NCBI GenBank assembly: GCA_016869015.1
Contig: VGFB01000203.1
Coordinates: forward strand, 1-7,010
Source of the DNA: Armatimonadota bacterium
GTDB taxonomy: Bacteria; Armatimonadota; Zipacnadia; Zipacnadales; VGFC01
Length of the DNA: 7,010 nt
Direction of reading: 5' to 3'
The notes below the pieces were generated by a model, which was given only the letters and a program-made list of their open reading frames with translations, was not told where the DNA came from and ran no database searches. This document shows positions 1-6,562 of this stretch, piece after piece (position 1 is the first letter of the stretch; each line of letters begins with the position of its first letter). The position numbers and the translations under genes are program-made.

Positions 1-268
1 CGACCCGGAGCAGATCGTCAAACAGCTGCGCGGCATCAGCTGCCACCTGCCCGGCTGGGAGAAGGGCGGCGGCAAGATCCTCTCGTGCCCCGACGCCATC
101 GCCCGCACGATCGAGCGCGCGATCCATCCGGACGGCGAGCAGCTCACCATCGACTTCGGCGAGACGCGCAACGGCGGCGCGGGCGCCTGCCCGGACTGCG
201 GGGGCGCGATGGAACCCGAGGGCGGCTGCCTCGTCTGTCGCGACTGCGCCTACTCCCAGTGCGGATGA
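1..268 (+). CDS. nrdJ: C-terminal fragment of vitamin B12-dependent (class II) ribonucleotide reductase
   Basis: Only the last 88 residues are present (reading frame begins at base 2; TGA at 266-268), so the catalytic barrel lies upstream of the window. The fragment has the tail pattern of long class II ribonucleotide reductases: a segment with LSCPDAIARTIERAI at about residues 27-41 (TSCPD-like domain), then a cysteine cluster CPDCGGAM...GCLVCRDC...QCG at residues 63-88. The cysteines at 63, 66, 76, 79, 82 and 87 suit a small zinc ribbon plus terminal thiols. The enzyme family reduces ribonucleotides to deoxyribonucleotides in the cytoplasm using adenosylcobalamin, and its C-terminal cysteines are thought to relay reducing power to the active site. 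The identification rests on recognising this tail; without the catalytic domain another TSCPD/zinc-ribbon protein remains possible. A 112-nt gap separates it from the next gene, so it may not belong to the downstream operon. Confidence 0.82.
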   Translation, partial: DPEQIVKQLRGISCHLPGWEKGGGKILSCPDAIARTIERAIHPDGEQLTIDFGETRNGGAGACPDCGGAMEPEGGCLVCRDCAYSQCG

Positions 269-366
269 CGCCGCTTGCGAGCGGGGCCTAAGGGGACCCT
301 CGCCCTTCACGTCGGACCGCCGGCCGTTGCCCGGCTTGTCGCGCATCGCGTTACCTTTGAGCAGCT

Positions 367-372
367 GGGGTG
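367..372 (+). promoter_or_regulatory. Probable ribosome binding site of the stalk-domain gene
   Basis: GGGGTG lies 8 nt before the ATG at 381 and differs by one base from the GGAGGTG-type Shine-Dalgarno core. It favours the ATG at 381 over the in-frame TTG at 327, which would also add 18 residues in front of an otherwise well-formed signal peptide. Confidence 0.5.
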
Positions 373-380
373 CCTGTCCG

Positions 381-1715
381 ATGAACGTTGTCGCGCGCAC
401 GACGTCGGCCTCGCTGCTGCTGTTCGTCATGTGGACGGCCGTCTCGCCGGCGGCGGTGACGGAGACCACCCCGCGCTTTCTGTACGCCTCCCTGCTGAAC
501 GCGTTCCAGTGGGGCCCGAACACGGCCATGCTGCAGCTCGATCGCATCCTCGTCGCCCTGCCCAAGCCCCCGGAGGGCCACTACAGCCCCGACGACGGCG
601 GGAAGCTCTGGGCGGTACTGTCGGGCGCCGACGGCGCCCAGCTCGCGCGCCTCGACTGCTATGCAGACCCGGGCGGCGAGGACATGTGGACCATCCAGGC
701 CTACAAGGTGACGGGGGCCCCCGACGTGGCGGGCGAGGGCTCGCAGGTCAAACTCGCGCCGGGGGAGTACCGCCTCGAGTTCTTCCTGGAGAGCGGCCGC
801 TTCTGCACGTTCCCCTTCGCGGTGAGCCGCCTGACGGAGGGGGGCCGGGACTACTTCTTCCTGGAGGGCGACTGGGGCGACTGGGCCTACCTGCTGTACG
901 CCGACGCTGATCCGGAGCAGGCCCTGCAGTGGAAGGTCTGGTTGCGGAACAAGGCCGCCATAGACCGACGCTCGGTGAAGGTGTGGGTGGAGATCATCCG
1001 CGACGCGGACAACCAGGTCGTGTGCACCTGTCGACCGGACGTCATCCACGATCTGACCCCGCAGTGGGTCCGCTACGCCTTCGACATGATCCACCCGATG
1101 CAGGGCACCGGCGGCGGCGCCTACCTCAAGGCCGCGGAGCTCCTCAAGACGGATGGCTCCTACACCCTCAAGATGACGATCGACGGCAAGCCCTACGGCA
1201 CGTGGAAGTTCGCGATCGCCGGGGGGCGTCTGAGCCGTGCGGGCCGGACCGACCCGGCCGGCGCCGATCCGTTGACCTACATCGAGGGCGGCGACGCCTG
1301 GTGGTACGAGGGCGAGACGACGGCGGCGGAGGCCGGTAGCAGCGAGGCGCCGCCGCCTCCGGCGCCGACGCTGACGTTCATCCCGGACGCCCAGCCCCTC
1401 GTGGTGGACGGCACGGCCATGCTGGCGGCCGACTCCCTGCTGAACTGGCTGCGCGCCATCGTGAAGACCGAGGGAGGCCGGATCACGGCCACGACCGACG
1501 AGCATCGCCTGGAGATGACGGTCGGCACGACGGCGGCGCTGGTCGACGGGCAGGCGAAGACGGCCCCGGCGGCGCCGGTGGAGCGCGACGGGGAGGTGTA
1601 CGTCCCGATCCGGTTCGCGAGCGAAGCCCTCGGCGCCCAGTTCCAGTGGGATGCCGCAACGAAGACGATGACCATCATCGAGGGACACCGGATGGCGAAG
1701 GTGAAGCTGCCCTGA
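381..1715 (+). CDS. Secreted protein with C-terminal stalk domain (copper amine oxidase N-terminal-like)
   Basis: The 444-aa product starts at ATG 381 with a signal peptide: an arginine near residue 6, a hydrophobic core at about 10-21 and a likely cleavage after SPAA or nearby. Residues 330-433 match the copper amine oxidase N-terminal-like 'stalk' family (Cu_amine_oxidN1): FIPDAQPLVVDG, an LVDG strand at 387-390, then VYVPIRFASEALGAQFQWD at 406-424 and TKTMTI. This module is typically an extracellular or periplasmic beta-rich attachment domain and does not itself imply amine oxidase activity; none of the oxidase catalytic domain is present. Residues 30-280 are unrecognised, aromatic-rich and beta-like, and appear to contain two related halves, each closing with a G-x-Y-x-L strand followed by a strand ending in F-x-F/F-A (about 128-148 and 259-279). 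A Pro/Ala/Glu linker at 312-329 joins this region to the stalk domain. Function unknown; probably envelope-associated. The gene probably heads the downstream run, 27 nt before the next start. Confidence 0.85.
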   Translation: MNVVARTTSASLLLFVMWTAVSPAAVTETTPRFLYASLLNAFQWGPNTAMLQLDRILVALPKPPEGHYSPDDGGKLWAVLSGADGAQLARLDCYADPGGEDMWTIQAYKVTGAPDVAGEGSQVKLAPGEYRLEFFLESGRFCTFPFAVSRLTEGGRDYFFLEGDWGDWAYLLYADADPEQALQWKVWLRNKAAIDRRSVKVWVEIIRDADNQVVCTCRPDVIHDLTPQWVRYAFDMIHPMQGTGGGAYLKAAELLKTDGSYTLKMTIDGKPYGTWKFAIAGGRLSRAGRTDPAGADPLTYIEGGDAWWYEGETTAAEAGSSEAPPPPAPTLTFIPDAQPLVVDGTAMLAADSLLNWLRAIVKTEGGRITATTDEHRLEMTVGTTAALVDGQAKTAPAAPVERDGEVYVPIRFASEALGAQFQWDAATKTMTIIEGHRMAKVKLP

Positions 1716-1730
1716 GTCGCCCCCCTCAGC

Positions 1731-1734
1731 GAGG
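1731..1734 (+). promoter_or_regulatory. Ribosome binding site supporting a GTG start at 1743
   Basis: GAGG lies 8 nt before GTG 1743, in the short gap after the preceding stop codon. No ATG in this frame lies upstream of the first membrane segment, so GTG 1743 is the most reasonable start. Confidence 0.5.
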
Positions 1735-1742
1735 CGCCGCCC

Positions 1743-2648
1743 GTGGAAGCACCTGCCGCTACACCTGTCTCGCCCCGGCCCTCCCGACACTTCCCCTCGG
1801 CGAACGCCTGCGGGGGCCTGGTGGCGGCGGTGGGCGTGCTGTTTGTGGCCGGAGTCGGTCTCCTGACGACCTTGCCGGGCTCCCCCGTCGCGGCGGGGTA
1901 CGCGCCGTGGCTCGCCTGGGCCCTGCGACTGGCGCCCCTTCCGGCGCTGCTTCTGCTGTGGGCGGTGGTCCGCGAGGCCGACTTCCGGGTGAAGACGGAC
2001 GGCGCGGCGATTCACTTCCGGCGCGGACTGAGCGGCGTCGCGCGGGTCTCCTGGCGCGAGGTGCAGGACTTCTTCGCCGACTGCGGCCGGAGCCTGCGGG
2101 AGGTGGCCGAGTCGGGCGGCAGCATGGCGGAGGGGAGGCCGGAGGCCGGAGTCGCGAGTCAGGAGGACGGCGACGACGTCGCGGCCGAAGCCGCGCCGAC
2201 AGCGGTGAAGGCGGCGCCGTTCGCGGCGTACCGGCCCGACTACGTGCTGCTGACGGAGCGGGGCGCCTTCATCTTCGATGATGTGGTCGCCCGCCCGGGG
2301 CTGCTGGCGGAGGAGGTCGTCCGCCACGCCCTGCCCCCCGCGCCCGCGCGCTGGGAGGAGGCGTCGTGGCTCGCCTGCGAGGGGTGCGGGGAGCGGCTCG
2401 CGTTCAGCCTGTGGCGCGGACCCAGCCTGTGGGACGAGCCGCCGCCGACCTGCCCCCGCTGCGCGGCGCCCCTGGAGGGGCTCCTCGCCGAAGTGCCTCG
2501 CGGCTTCGTCGTGGAGTTGCGCGGGATCGAGCGTCGCCGGTTTGCCTGGGCTGCCCCGGCCGAACCGCCCGCGGAGGTGCCGGGCGGGATCCACGAGGAA
2601 CCGCAAGCACCCGCCGTTGCGGAGGAGGCGCCGGATGAGGCCGGGTGA
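1743..2648 (+). CDS. Two-TM membrane protein with PH-like domain and C-terminal zinc ribbon
   Basis: The 301-aa product begins with GTG. Two hydrophobic segments lie at about residues 24-46 and 53-76, separated by a short turn. They are followed by DFRVKTDGAAIHFRRG (80-95) and VARVSWREVQDFF (99-111). This layout, a TM pair followed by strands with a D-G turn and a W-x-E-I/V-like strand, resembles bacterial PH-like (bPH/YdbT-type) domains. The domain seems to be interrupted by a low-complexity Gly/Ala/acidic stretch at about 120-158 and resumes with YVLLTERGAFIFDD (167-180) and a helix LLAEEVVRHA (187-196). Then CEGC (212-215) and CPRC (237-240) form a probable zinc ribbon, and the tail is rich in Pro, Ala and Glu. 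With two TMs and a polar N-terminus, both ends are probably cytoplasmic. Family assignment is from pattern only; no precise function can be given. The last 14 nt overlap the next gene, and that gene's ribosome binding site lies inside this coding sequence. Confidence 0.75.
   Translation: MEAPAATPVSPRPSRHFPSANACGGLVAAVGVLFVAGVGLLTTLPGSPVAAGYAPWLAWALRLAPLPALLLLWAVVREADFRVKTDGAAIHFRRGLSGVARVSWREVQDFFADCGRSLREVAESGGSMAEGRPEAGVASQEDGDDVAAEAAPTAVKAAPFAAYRPDYVLLTERGAFIFDDVVARPGLLAEEVVRHALPPAPARWEEASWLACEGCGERLAFSLWRGPSLWDEPPPTCPRCAAPLEGLLAEVPRGFVVELRGIERRRFAWAAPAEPPAEVPGGIHEEPQAPAVAEEAPDEAG
2621..2628 (+). promoter_or_regulatory. Strong ribosome binding site inside the upstream gene
   Basis: GGAGGAGG lies 6 nt before ATG 2635 and is the strongest Shine-Dalgarno in the window. 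It fixes the start of the SagB-type gene at 2635 rather than at far-upstream in-frame codons, and places initiation within the last codons of the PH-like protein gene, as expected for translational coupling. Confidence 0.75.
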
Positions 2649-3354
2649 GACGCTTGGCGACGCCTACCAACGTGCCACCAAGTACGGCCGCGCGGGTGGC
2701 CCGGGCGTTCAACCGGTCGTGCTCAGCCGGCCCGGCCGACGGCTCGAGCTTCCGCCACCCGTGCTCCGGGACGGCCTCGGCCTCTGGCAGGCCATCCACG
2801 CCCGTCGGTCGCTGCGCGACTTCGACCCGGCCTCGCCGCTAACCCAAGCCGAGATAGCTCAGCTCCTCTGGGCCACCCAGGGACTGACCGGCGATCCGTC
2901 GGACACCCGCTTCCGCGCCGCGCCCTCGGCCGGAGCCCTTCACCCCCTGGACACCTACCTGATCCTCAACCGCGTCGAGGGCCTGCCGGCCGGCATCGCC
3001 CAGTATGATGTGCCCTCCGGCGGCCTCGACCTGCTGGCGGAGGGCGACTACTCCCACGAGATCGCGACCGCGGCGCTGGAGCAGGAGATGGCCGCGGACT
3101 GCGGGGTCGTGTTCGTGTGGGTCGGCGTGGCGGGTCGCTCGAAGCCGAAGTACCGCGACCGCGCCCACCGCTATCTGTACCTGGACGCCGGTCACATCGG
3201 CGGACAGCTGCACCTGGCCGCCGTCGCGCTGGGTCTGGGCTGCTGCGCCATCGGCGCCTTCCTCGACGACGAAGTCAACGCCCTGGTGGGCGTCGACGGC
3301 GAGCGGGAGACGGCGGTGTACCTGTCCGTGGTAGGGCACCTGGCGGCCGGCTGA
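2635..3354 (+). CDS. SagB-type nitroreductase-family FMN oxidoreductase
   Basis: The 239-aa product is a full-length nitroreductase-fold protein of the SagB/ThcOx type. Visible marks are ATKYGR near the N-terminus (14-19), ARRSLRDF (56-63; the Arg-Arg-Ser segment typical of FMN phosphate binding), APSAGALHPLDTYLI (96-110; the SagB-type PSAGALxP signature), a helix DAGHIGGQLHLAAVALGLG (184-202), then CCAIGAFLDDEVNALVGVDG (203-222). In the family, FMN-dependent oxidation is best known from azoline-to-azole dehydrogenation of ribosomal peptides (SagB, ThcOx), but many stand-alone homologues have no known substrate. No YcaO cyclodehydratase or precursor peptide is visible here, so peptide modification should not be assumed. 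No signal peptide is evident, so the enzyme is expected to be cytoplasmic. The start is set by a strong Shine-Dalgarno and overlaps the previous gene by 14 nt; the next gene begins 47 nt downstream. Confidence 0.9.
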   Translation: MRPGETLGDAYQRATKYGRAGGPGVQPVVLSRPGRRLELPPPVLRDGLGLWQAIHARRSLRDFDPASPLTQAEIAQLLWATQGLTGDPSDTRFRAAPSAGALHPLDTYLILNRVEGLPAGIAQYDVPSGGLDLLAEGDYSHEIATAALEQEMAADCGVVFVWVGVAGRSKPKYRDRAHRYLYLDAGHIGGQLHLAAVALGLGCCAIGAFLDDEVNALVGVDGERETAVYLSVVGHLAAG

Positions 3355-3389
3355 CGCAACCCTCGACGCCGGGGCCCAACTCCTGATCC

Positions 3390-3395
3390 GAGGTG
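3390..3395 (+). promoter_or_regulatory. Ribosome binding site selecting a TTG start at 3402
   Basis: GAGGTG is a close match to the Shine-Dalgarno core and lies 6 nt before TTG 3402. The alternative GTG 3393 sits inside this motif and so could not use it, and ATG 3420 has no purine-rich motif in front. The TTG start keeps a basic N-region (MRIHRS) ahead of the signal-peptide core. Confidence 0.6.
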
Positions 3396-3401
3396 CCTAC
3401 G

Positions 3402-4802
3402 TTGCGCATCCACCGATCGATGTCGGCGTGCGGAGTGCCGGCCGCAATCGTACTGCTGCTGCTGGCGGGCATCGGCGCGACGCCCGCGCAGGATGAGCCG
3501 GCAAGTGGGGGCGAGGCCGCGAAGACCTCCGGGGACGATGCGGCGAAGAAGGACGACGCCTCCCTGGAGATCGAGGTCGAGAACGGCTCGGTGCACGTGT
3601 TCGCGGTCAACGCCGACGCCCACGAGCTGTTCACCGAGCTTGCCGACCGAACGAACCTGCAGCTGATCGTCGACGACAGCGTCAAGCGCAAGATCACGAT
3701 CAACCTCACCCACAAGCAGCCGCGCGAAGCGATCGACTACATCGTCTCGGCCTACGGGTTCTCGTTCGCGGAGGTCGAGGGGGTGCTGATCGTCAGCGAG
3801 GGCATCCCCAAGAACCCCTCGTCGTACCTGCTGAGCGAGATCGACAGCGTCACGGCGAAGTACGTGCAGGCGCCGCGGGCGGCGAAGCTGCTGCCGGTGT
3901 TCCTGCAGGCGCACGTGAAGCTGAACCCGGGGCAGAACGCGGTGGTGCTGTCCGCGCCGCGGTCGGTGCTGGACAAGTTCCGCAGCGACATCGAGAAGTT
4001 CGACCAGCCGGCGGCGCAGATCGCGCTGGACGTGCTGGTGGTGGAGTTCACCGACACGGACATGGACACGTTCGCGGCGGAGCTGGGGTGGGCCAACAAC
4101 GGGAAGGGGGCGCTGGTGGACTCTCTGGTGGGCGCGCTGACCTTCCGTAGCGTGACCGACCTGGCTCCGGACTTCTTCGTGAGGCTCGACGCGTTGGTGA
4201 CTCGGGGCAAGGCCAAGGTGCGCGCCAACCCGCACATCTCGACCGTGAGCGGCCAGAACGCCAGCGTGTTCATCGGGCAGCAGCAGTACCTGAGCACGCC
4301 GGTGACGCTGCCCGGGGGCGGCGAGGGCGAGTTCCAGCGGACGAGCAACTCGATCGACGCGGGCGTGCGTCTGAACATGCGCCCGTTGACGGGCGGGGTG
4401 GGCGAGATCATCCTGGAGATGGACGAGGAGGTCAGCACGCTCAGCGCCCCGGACCCGACCACGGGGCTGCCGAACAAGTCCACGCGCACGGCGCGCACGA
4501 TCGTGCGGATCAAGGACGGTCAGACGGTCGTCATCGGCGGGCTGCAGCAAGAGGAGACGCGCTCAAGACGGAGCCGGATCCCGATCTTGTCGAGTCTGCC
4601 CCTGGTGGGCGGCCTGTTCCGGTCGAAGCGCATCGAACAGGCCAAGACGGACCTGGCGATCTTCGTGACGCCGCGCATTCTGACGCTCACGGGGCATCGT
4701 TCGGCGGAGGAGGAGGCCGAACTGCGAGAACGGTTCGGCATCCCGGTTGGGGGAGCGGCGGAGGCGACGGGCGCCGACGCCGGGGAGGTCGCCGACGAGT
4801 GA
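3402..4802 (+). CDS. Compact secretin (type II/III secretion or type IV pilus GspD/PilQ family)
   Basis: The 466-aa product starts at TTG 3402 (alternatives GTG 3393, ATG 3420). A signal peptide occupies about residues 1-30, with core AAIVLLLLAGIGA, and is followed by a charged linker to about 54. An STN/N0-like domain spans about 63-133 (VHVFAVNADAHELFTELADR; AIDYIVSAYGFSF), and a NolW-like N1 domain about 148-202 (YVQAPRAAKLLPVFLQ; VVLSAPRSVLDKF). The secretin domain covers about 205-428: AQIALDVLVVEF, then RANPHISTVSGQNASVFIGQ, IDAGVRLNMRPLTG, DGQTVVIGGL (372-381), RIPILSSLPLVGGLFRS (392-408) and LAIFVTPRIL (418-427). All canonical secretin landmarks are present, so assembly of an outer-membrane ring is plausible. 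It is shorter than typical GspD or PilQ because it carries a single N1-like repeat. No lipobox is seen. The stop overlaps the next start by one base. No other secretion-system gene is visible, so the specific system is not assigned. Confidence 0.92.
   Translation: MRIHRSMSACGVPAAIVLLLLAGIGATPAQDEPASGGEAAKTSGDDAAKKDDASLEIEVENGSVHVFAVNADAHELFTELADRTNLQLIVDDSVKRKITINLTHKQPREAIDYIVSAYGFSFAEVEGVLIVSEGIPKNPSSYLLSEIDSVTAKYVQAPRAAKLLPVFLQAHVKLNPGQNAVVLSAPRSVLDKFRSDIEKFDQPAAQIALDVLVVEFTDTDMDTFAAELGWANNGKGALVDSLVGALTFRSVTDLAPDFFVRLDALVTRGKAKVRANPHISTVSGQNASVFIGQQQYLSTPVTLPGGGEGEFQRTSNSIDAGVRLNMRPLTGGVGEIILEMDEEVSTLSAPDPTTGLPNKSTRTARTIVRIKDGQTVVIGGLQQEETRSRRSRIPILSSLPLVGGLFRSKRIEQAKTDLAIFVTPRILTLTGHRSAEEEAELRERFGIPVGGAAEATGADAGEVADE
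4782..4789 (+). promoter_or_regulatory. Possible ribosome binding site within the first secretin gene
   Basis: GGGGAGGT lies 12 nt before ATG 4802 and 9 nt before the adjacent in-frame GTG 4799. The spacing slightly favours GTG, which would add only one residue. The TGATG junction also allows re-initiation by ribosomes finishing the first secretin. Confidence 0.5.
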
Positions 4803-6559
4803 TGCGCCGGGTCCGCGGTCGGGCCATCCTGGCTGTGGTGTGTGCCGGCGTGTGGGCGGGCGCGGCCCGACACGGGCCGGCGCAGTCGGAGGTCTACTGC
4901 ACGCTGGTCAGCACGACGGTCGACAAGCTGAGCAACGCGACACGCGTGACGCTGACGACCGACGGCCTGGTCACCGGGGACTACGACGCCGCCAACTTCG
5001 TCCGGCGCGAGGGCAACGAGTCGGTCCCGCGACGCCTGAAGATCATCCCCTTCCGCCTGACGAACGCGCGCACGAGGCTGGGGAGCTTCGTGGACGTCGG
5101 GCAGTACCCCATCAGCCACGTGTCGTTCAGCGTCCCCAAGGACTCGCGGGAGGGCGTCGGCCTGGACGTGAGCGTGGTGCTGTACCGCCGGTCTTTCGTC
5201 GAGCTGGTCTGGCTGGGGCGGAACGCGTTCTTCGGGACCGACGAGGCGCCGTACGTCAGGATCCGGGTGTCCGATGATCGCCGGAGCGTCATCATCACGG
5301 CGCGCAGCGATCGCTACCGGGAGCCGGAGGCGTCGGAGAAGACGGCGGCGCCCAGCCCGAAGAGTCGCCGCCTGGAGGTGACGAGGGCCGGGGCGGGTCG
5401 CCTGAACGTACTTGCCGTCAACGCCGAGCTCGGGGCGGTCCTCAGCGAGGTGGCGTCGCAGGCGGGAGCGCAGATCGCCGTCCGCGGCGGCGCCAGCTAC
5501 CGGGCCAGCATGTCAGTGAAGAACGTGTCGCTGGACGGTCTGCTGCGAGCGGTCGGGCGGGCCTACGGGCTGAGCGTGAAGTCCGTGGGCGGGATCTACT
5601 ACGTCACCGATGGGCTGCCGGGGGAGGTGGATTCGTACTGGGCGGCGCCCACGGCGTCGTTTCAGCTGCAGCACCTTCAGGCGGAGCAGGCGCTGGATCT
5701 GCTGCCCGAGTTCCTGCTGCCGTACGTGCACGTGGACCAGGAGAAGAACCGGCTCGTGGCGACCGGTCCGCCACAACTGCTGGACAAGCTGGAGGCGGAC
5801 CTGCGCGTGATCGACCGGCCGGTGGCGCAGATCAAGGTATCCGGCGTCGTGGTGGAGGAGCTGACCGGCGGGGGCCTGGACCTCGCTTCGGAGGTCATCT
5901 ACGCCACCGGGTCCACCGAGACGCGGCTCGACGCGGAGGCCGGGCAACTGGGGTTTGGGGTGGTCGATGGCCGCCTCGCGGACGTGAGGGCGAACCTGAG
6001 GGGGCTGGTCCGCCGGGGCCGCATCCGCACGCGGGTCTGCCCGTCCGTCGTGGTCGCCAGCGGCGAGGAGGCACACCTGTTTCTGGGCCAACGGCGACAT
6101 TTCGCCTTCCAGCGCAGCACGCTTGAGTGGGGGCACTGGCCGCCGACCGTCCGGCAGGAGGTCGTCCTGGAATCGACCGAGGTGGGGTCGCGGATCTGGA
6201 CGCGGCCGTGGTCGTCGGATGGCGAGACGATCACGCTCGAGACGTTCATCGAGGCGAACACGGTGCTGACGGTCAGCGATGAGGGGCTGCCCCGGGTGGC
6301 CTCCCGCAACGCCTACGGGGTCCGACGGATCACGTCGGGCGACACGGTCGCCTTCGGCGGCCTGACCCTCGACACGCCGAGTCGGAGCCGCCGCCAGATC
6401 GGTCCGGACGACTGGCCGCTGCTCAGCGACCTCGGCGGCGGCCGCACGCGCGACTACACCACGACCCGCACGCTGGTGCTACTGTCGGCCCGGGCGTCGC
6501 TCGACGCCTCGGACCTGGCCGCGCCCGGGCCCTCCAGGGCGGAAGGGACAATGGAGTAG
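4802..6559 (+). CDS. Divergent secretin-like protein with an extra N-terminal domain
   Basis: The 585-aa product starts at ATG 4802 (GTG 4799 possible). Residues 1-28 form a signal peptide ending near GPAQ. Residues 31-170 form a beta-rich domain shared with the next gene; its repeated strand pattern (LSNATRVTLTTDGL, IIPFRLTNARTRL, RSVIITAR) is reminiscent of the AMIN domains found at the N-terminus of PilQ-type secretins, but this is only a suggestion. After a linker, residues 191-270 are STN/N0-like (LNVLAVNAELGAVLSEVASQ; AVGRAYGLSV) and 286-340 are N1-like (FQLQHLQAEQALDLLPEFL; LLDKLEADL). A secretin-like region follows from about 342: AQIKVSGVVVEEL, RTRVCPSVVVASGEEAHLFLGQ and SGDTVAFGGL (512-521). 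The C-terminal landmark has decayed: the expected I-P-x-L-x-x-x-P-x-x-G-x-L-F is replaced by IGPDDWPLLSDLGGG, and the final strand reads TLVLLSARASL. It is a clear paralogue of the upstream secretin and may be an accessory or non-pore partner (inference). Confidence 0.85.
   Translation: MRRVRGRAILAVVCAGVWAGAARHGPAQSEVYCTLVSTTVDKLSNATRVTLTTDGLVTGDYDAANFVRREGNESVPRRLKIIPFRLTNARTRLGSFVDVGQYPISHVSFSVPKDSREGVGLDVSVVLYRRSFVELVWLGRNAFFGTDEAPYVRIRVSDDRRSVIITARSDRYREPEASEKTAAPSPKSRRLEVTRAGAGRLNVLAVNAELGAVLSEVASQAGAQIAVRGGASYRASMSVKNVSLDGLLRAVGRAYGLSVKSVGGIYYVTDGLPGEVDSYWAAPTASFQLQHLQAEQALDLLPEFLLPYVHVDQEKNRLVATGPPQLLDKLEADLRVIDRPVAQIKVSGVVVEELTGGGLDLASEVIYATGSTETRLDAEAGQLGFGVVDGRLADVRANLRGLVRRGRIRTRVCPSVVVASGEEAHLFLGQRRHFAFQRSTLEWGHWPPTVRQEVVLESTEVGSRIWTRPWSSDGETITLETFIEANTVLTVSDEGLPRVASRNAYGVRRITSGDTVAFGGLTLDTPSRSRRQIGPDDWPLLSDLGGGRTRDYTTTRTLVLLSARASLDASDLAAPGPSRAEGTME
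6553..6556 (+). promoter_or_regulatory. Ribosome binding site of the last gene, inside the preceding stop region
   Basis: GGAG lies 6 nt before ATG 6563 and within the last codons of the divergent secretin-like gene. It supports ATG 6563 as the start and tight coupling of the two genes, whose coding regions are 3 nt apart. Confidence 0.6.
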
Positions 6560-6562
6560 GCA

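Noticed and set aside
277..303. Weak inverted repeat GCGAG...CTCGC after the reductase gene, considered as a terminator
   Set aside because: The stem is only 5 bp with a long loop and no T-run follows; chance occurrence is likely in such GC-rich sequence.
327..357. Possible promoter TTGCCC - 19 nt - TACCTT before the stalk-domain gene
   Set aside because: The -10 box matches the sigma70 consensus at only about half its positions and the spacer is long. A promoter is likely somewhere in 269-380, but this pair is not supported.
275..910. Alternative + strand frames overlapping the stalk-domain gene (also 929-1339)
   Set aside because: Translations are Gly/Arg/Pro-rich shadows. The other frame gives a signal peptide and a recognisable stalk domain over the same bases.
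351..2606. Very long open frame of 751 codons on the minus strand, antisense to three genes
   Set aside because: Its translation is dominated by Arg, Gly, Ala and His with no recognisable domain, and it crosses three well-supported + strand genes. Long antisense open frames are expected in GC-rich coding DNA.
3192..4550. Long minus-strand open frame of 452 codons opposite the first secretin
   Set aside because: The + strand encodes a secretin with all family landmarks. The antisense product is Arg/His/Val-rich without motifs and has no start context.
6529..6540. Short palindrome GCCCTCCAGGGC near the end of the divergent secretin-like gene, considered as an intergenic terminator
   Set aside because: It is inside the coding sequence, the loop is only 2 nt, no T-run follows, and the next gene starts 3 nt after the stop codon.
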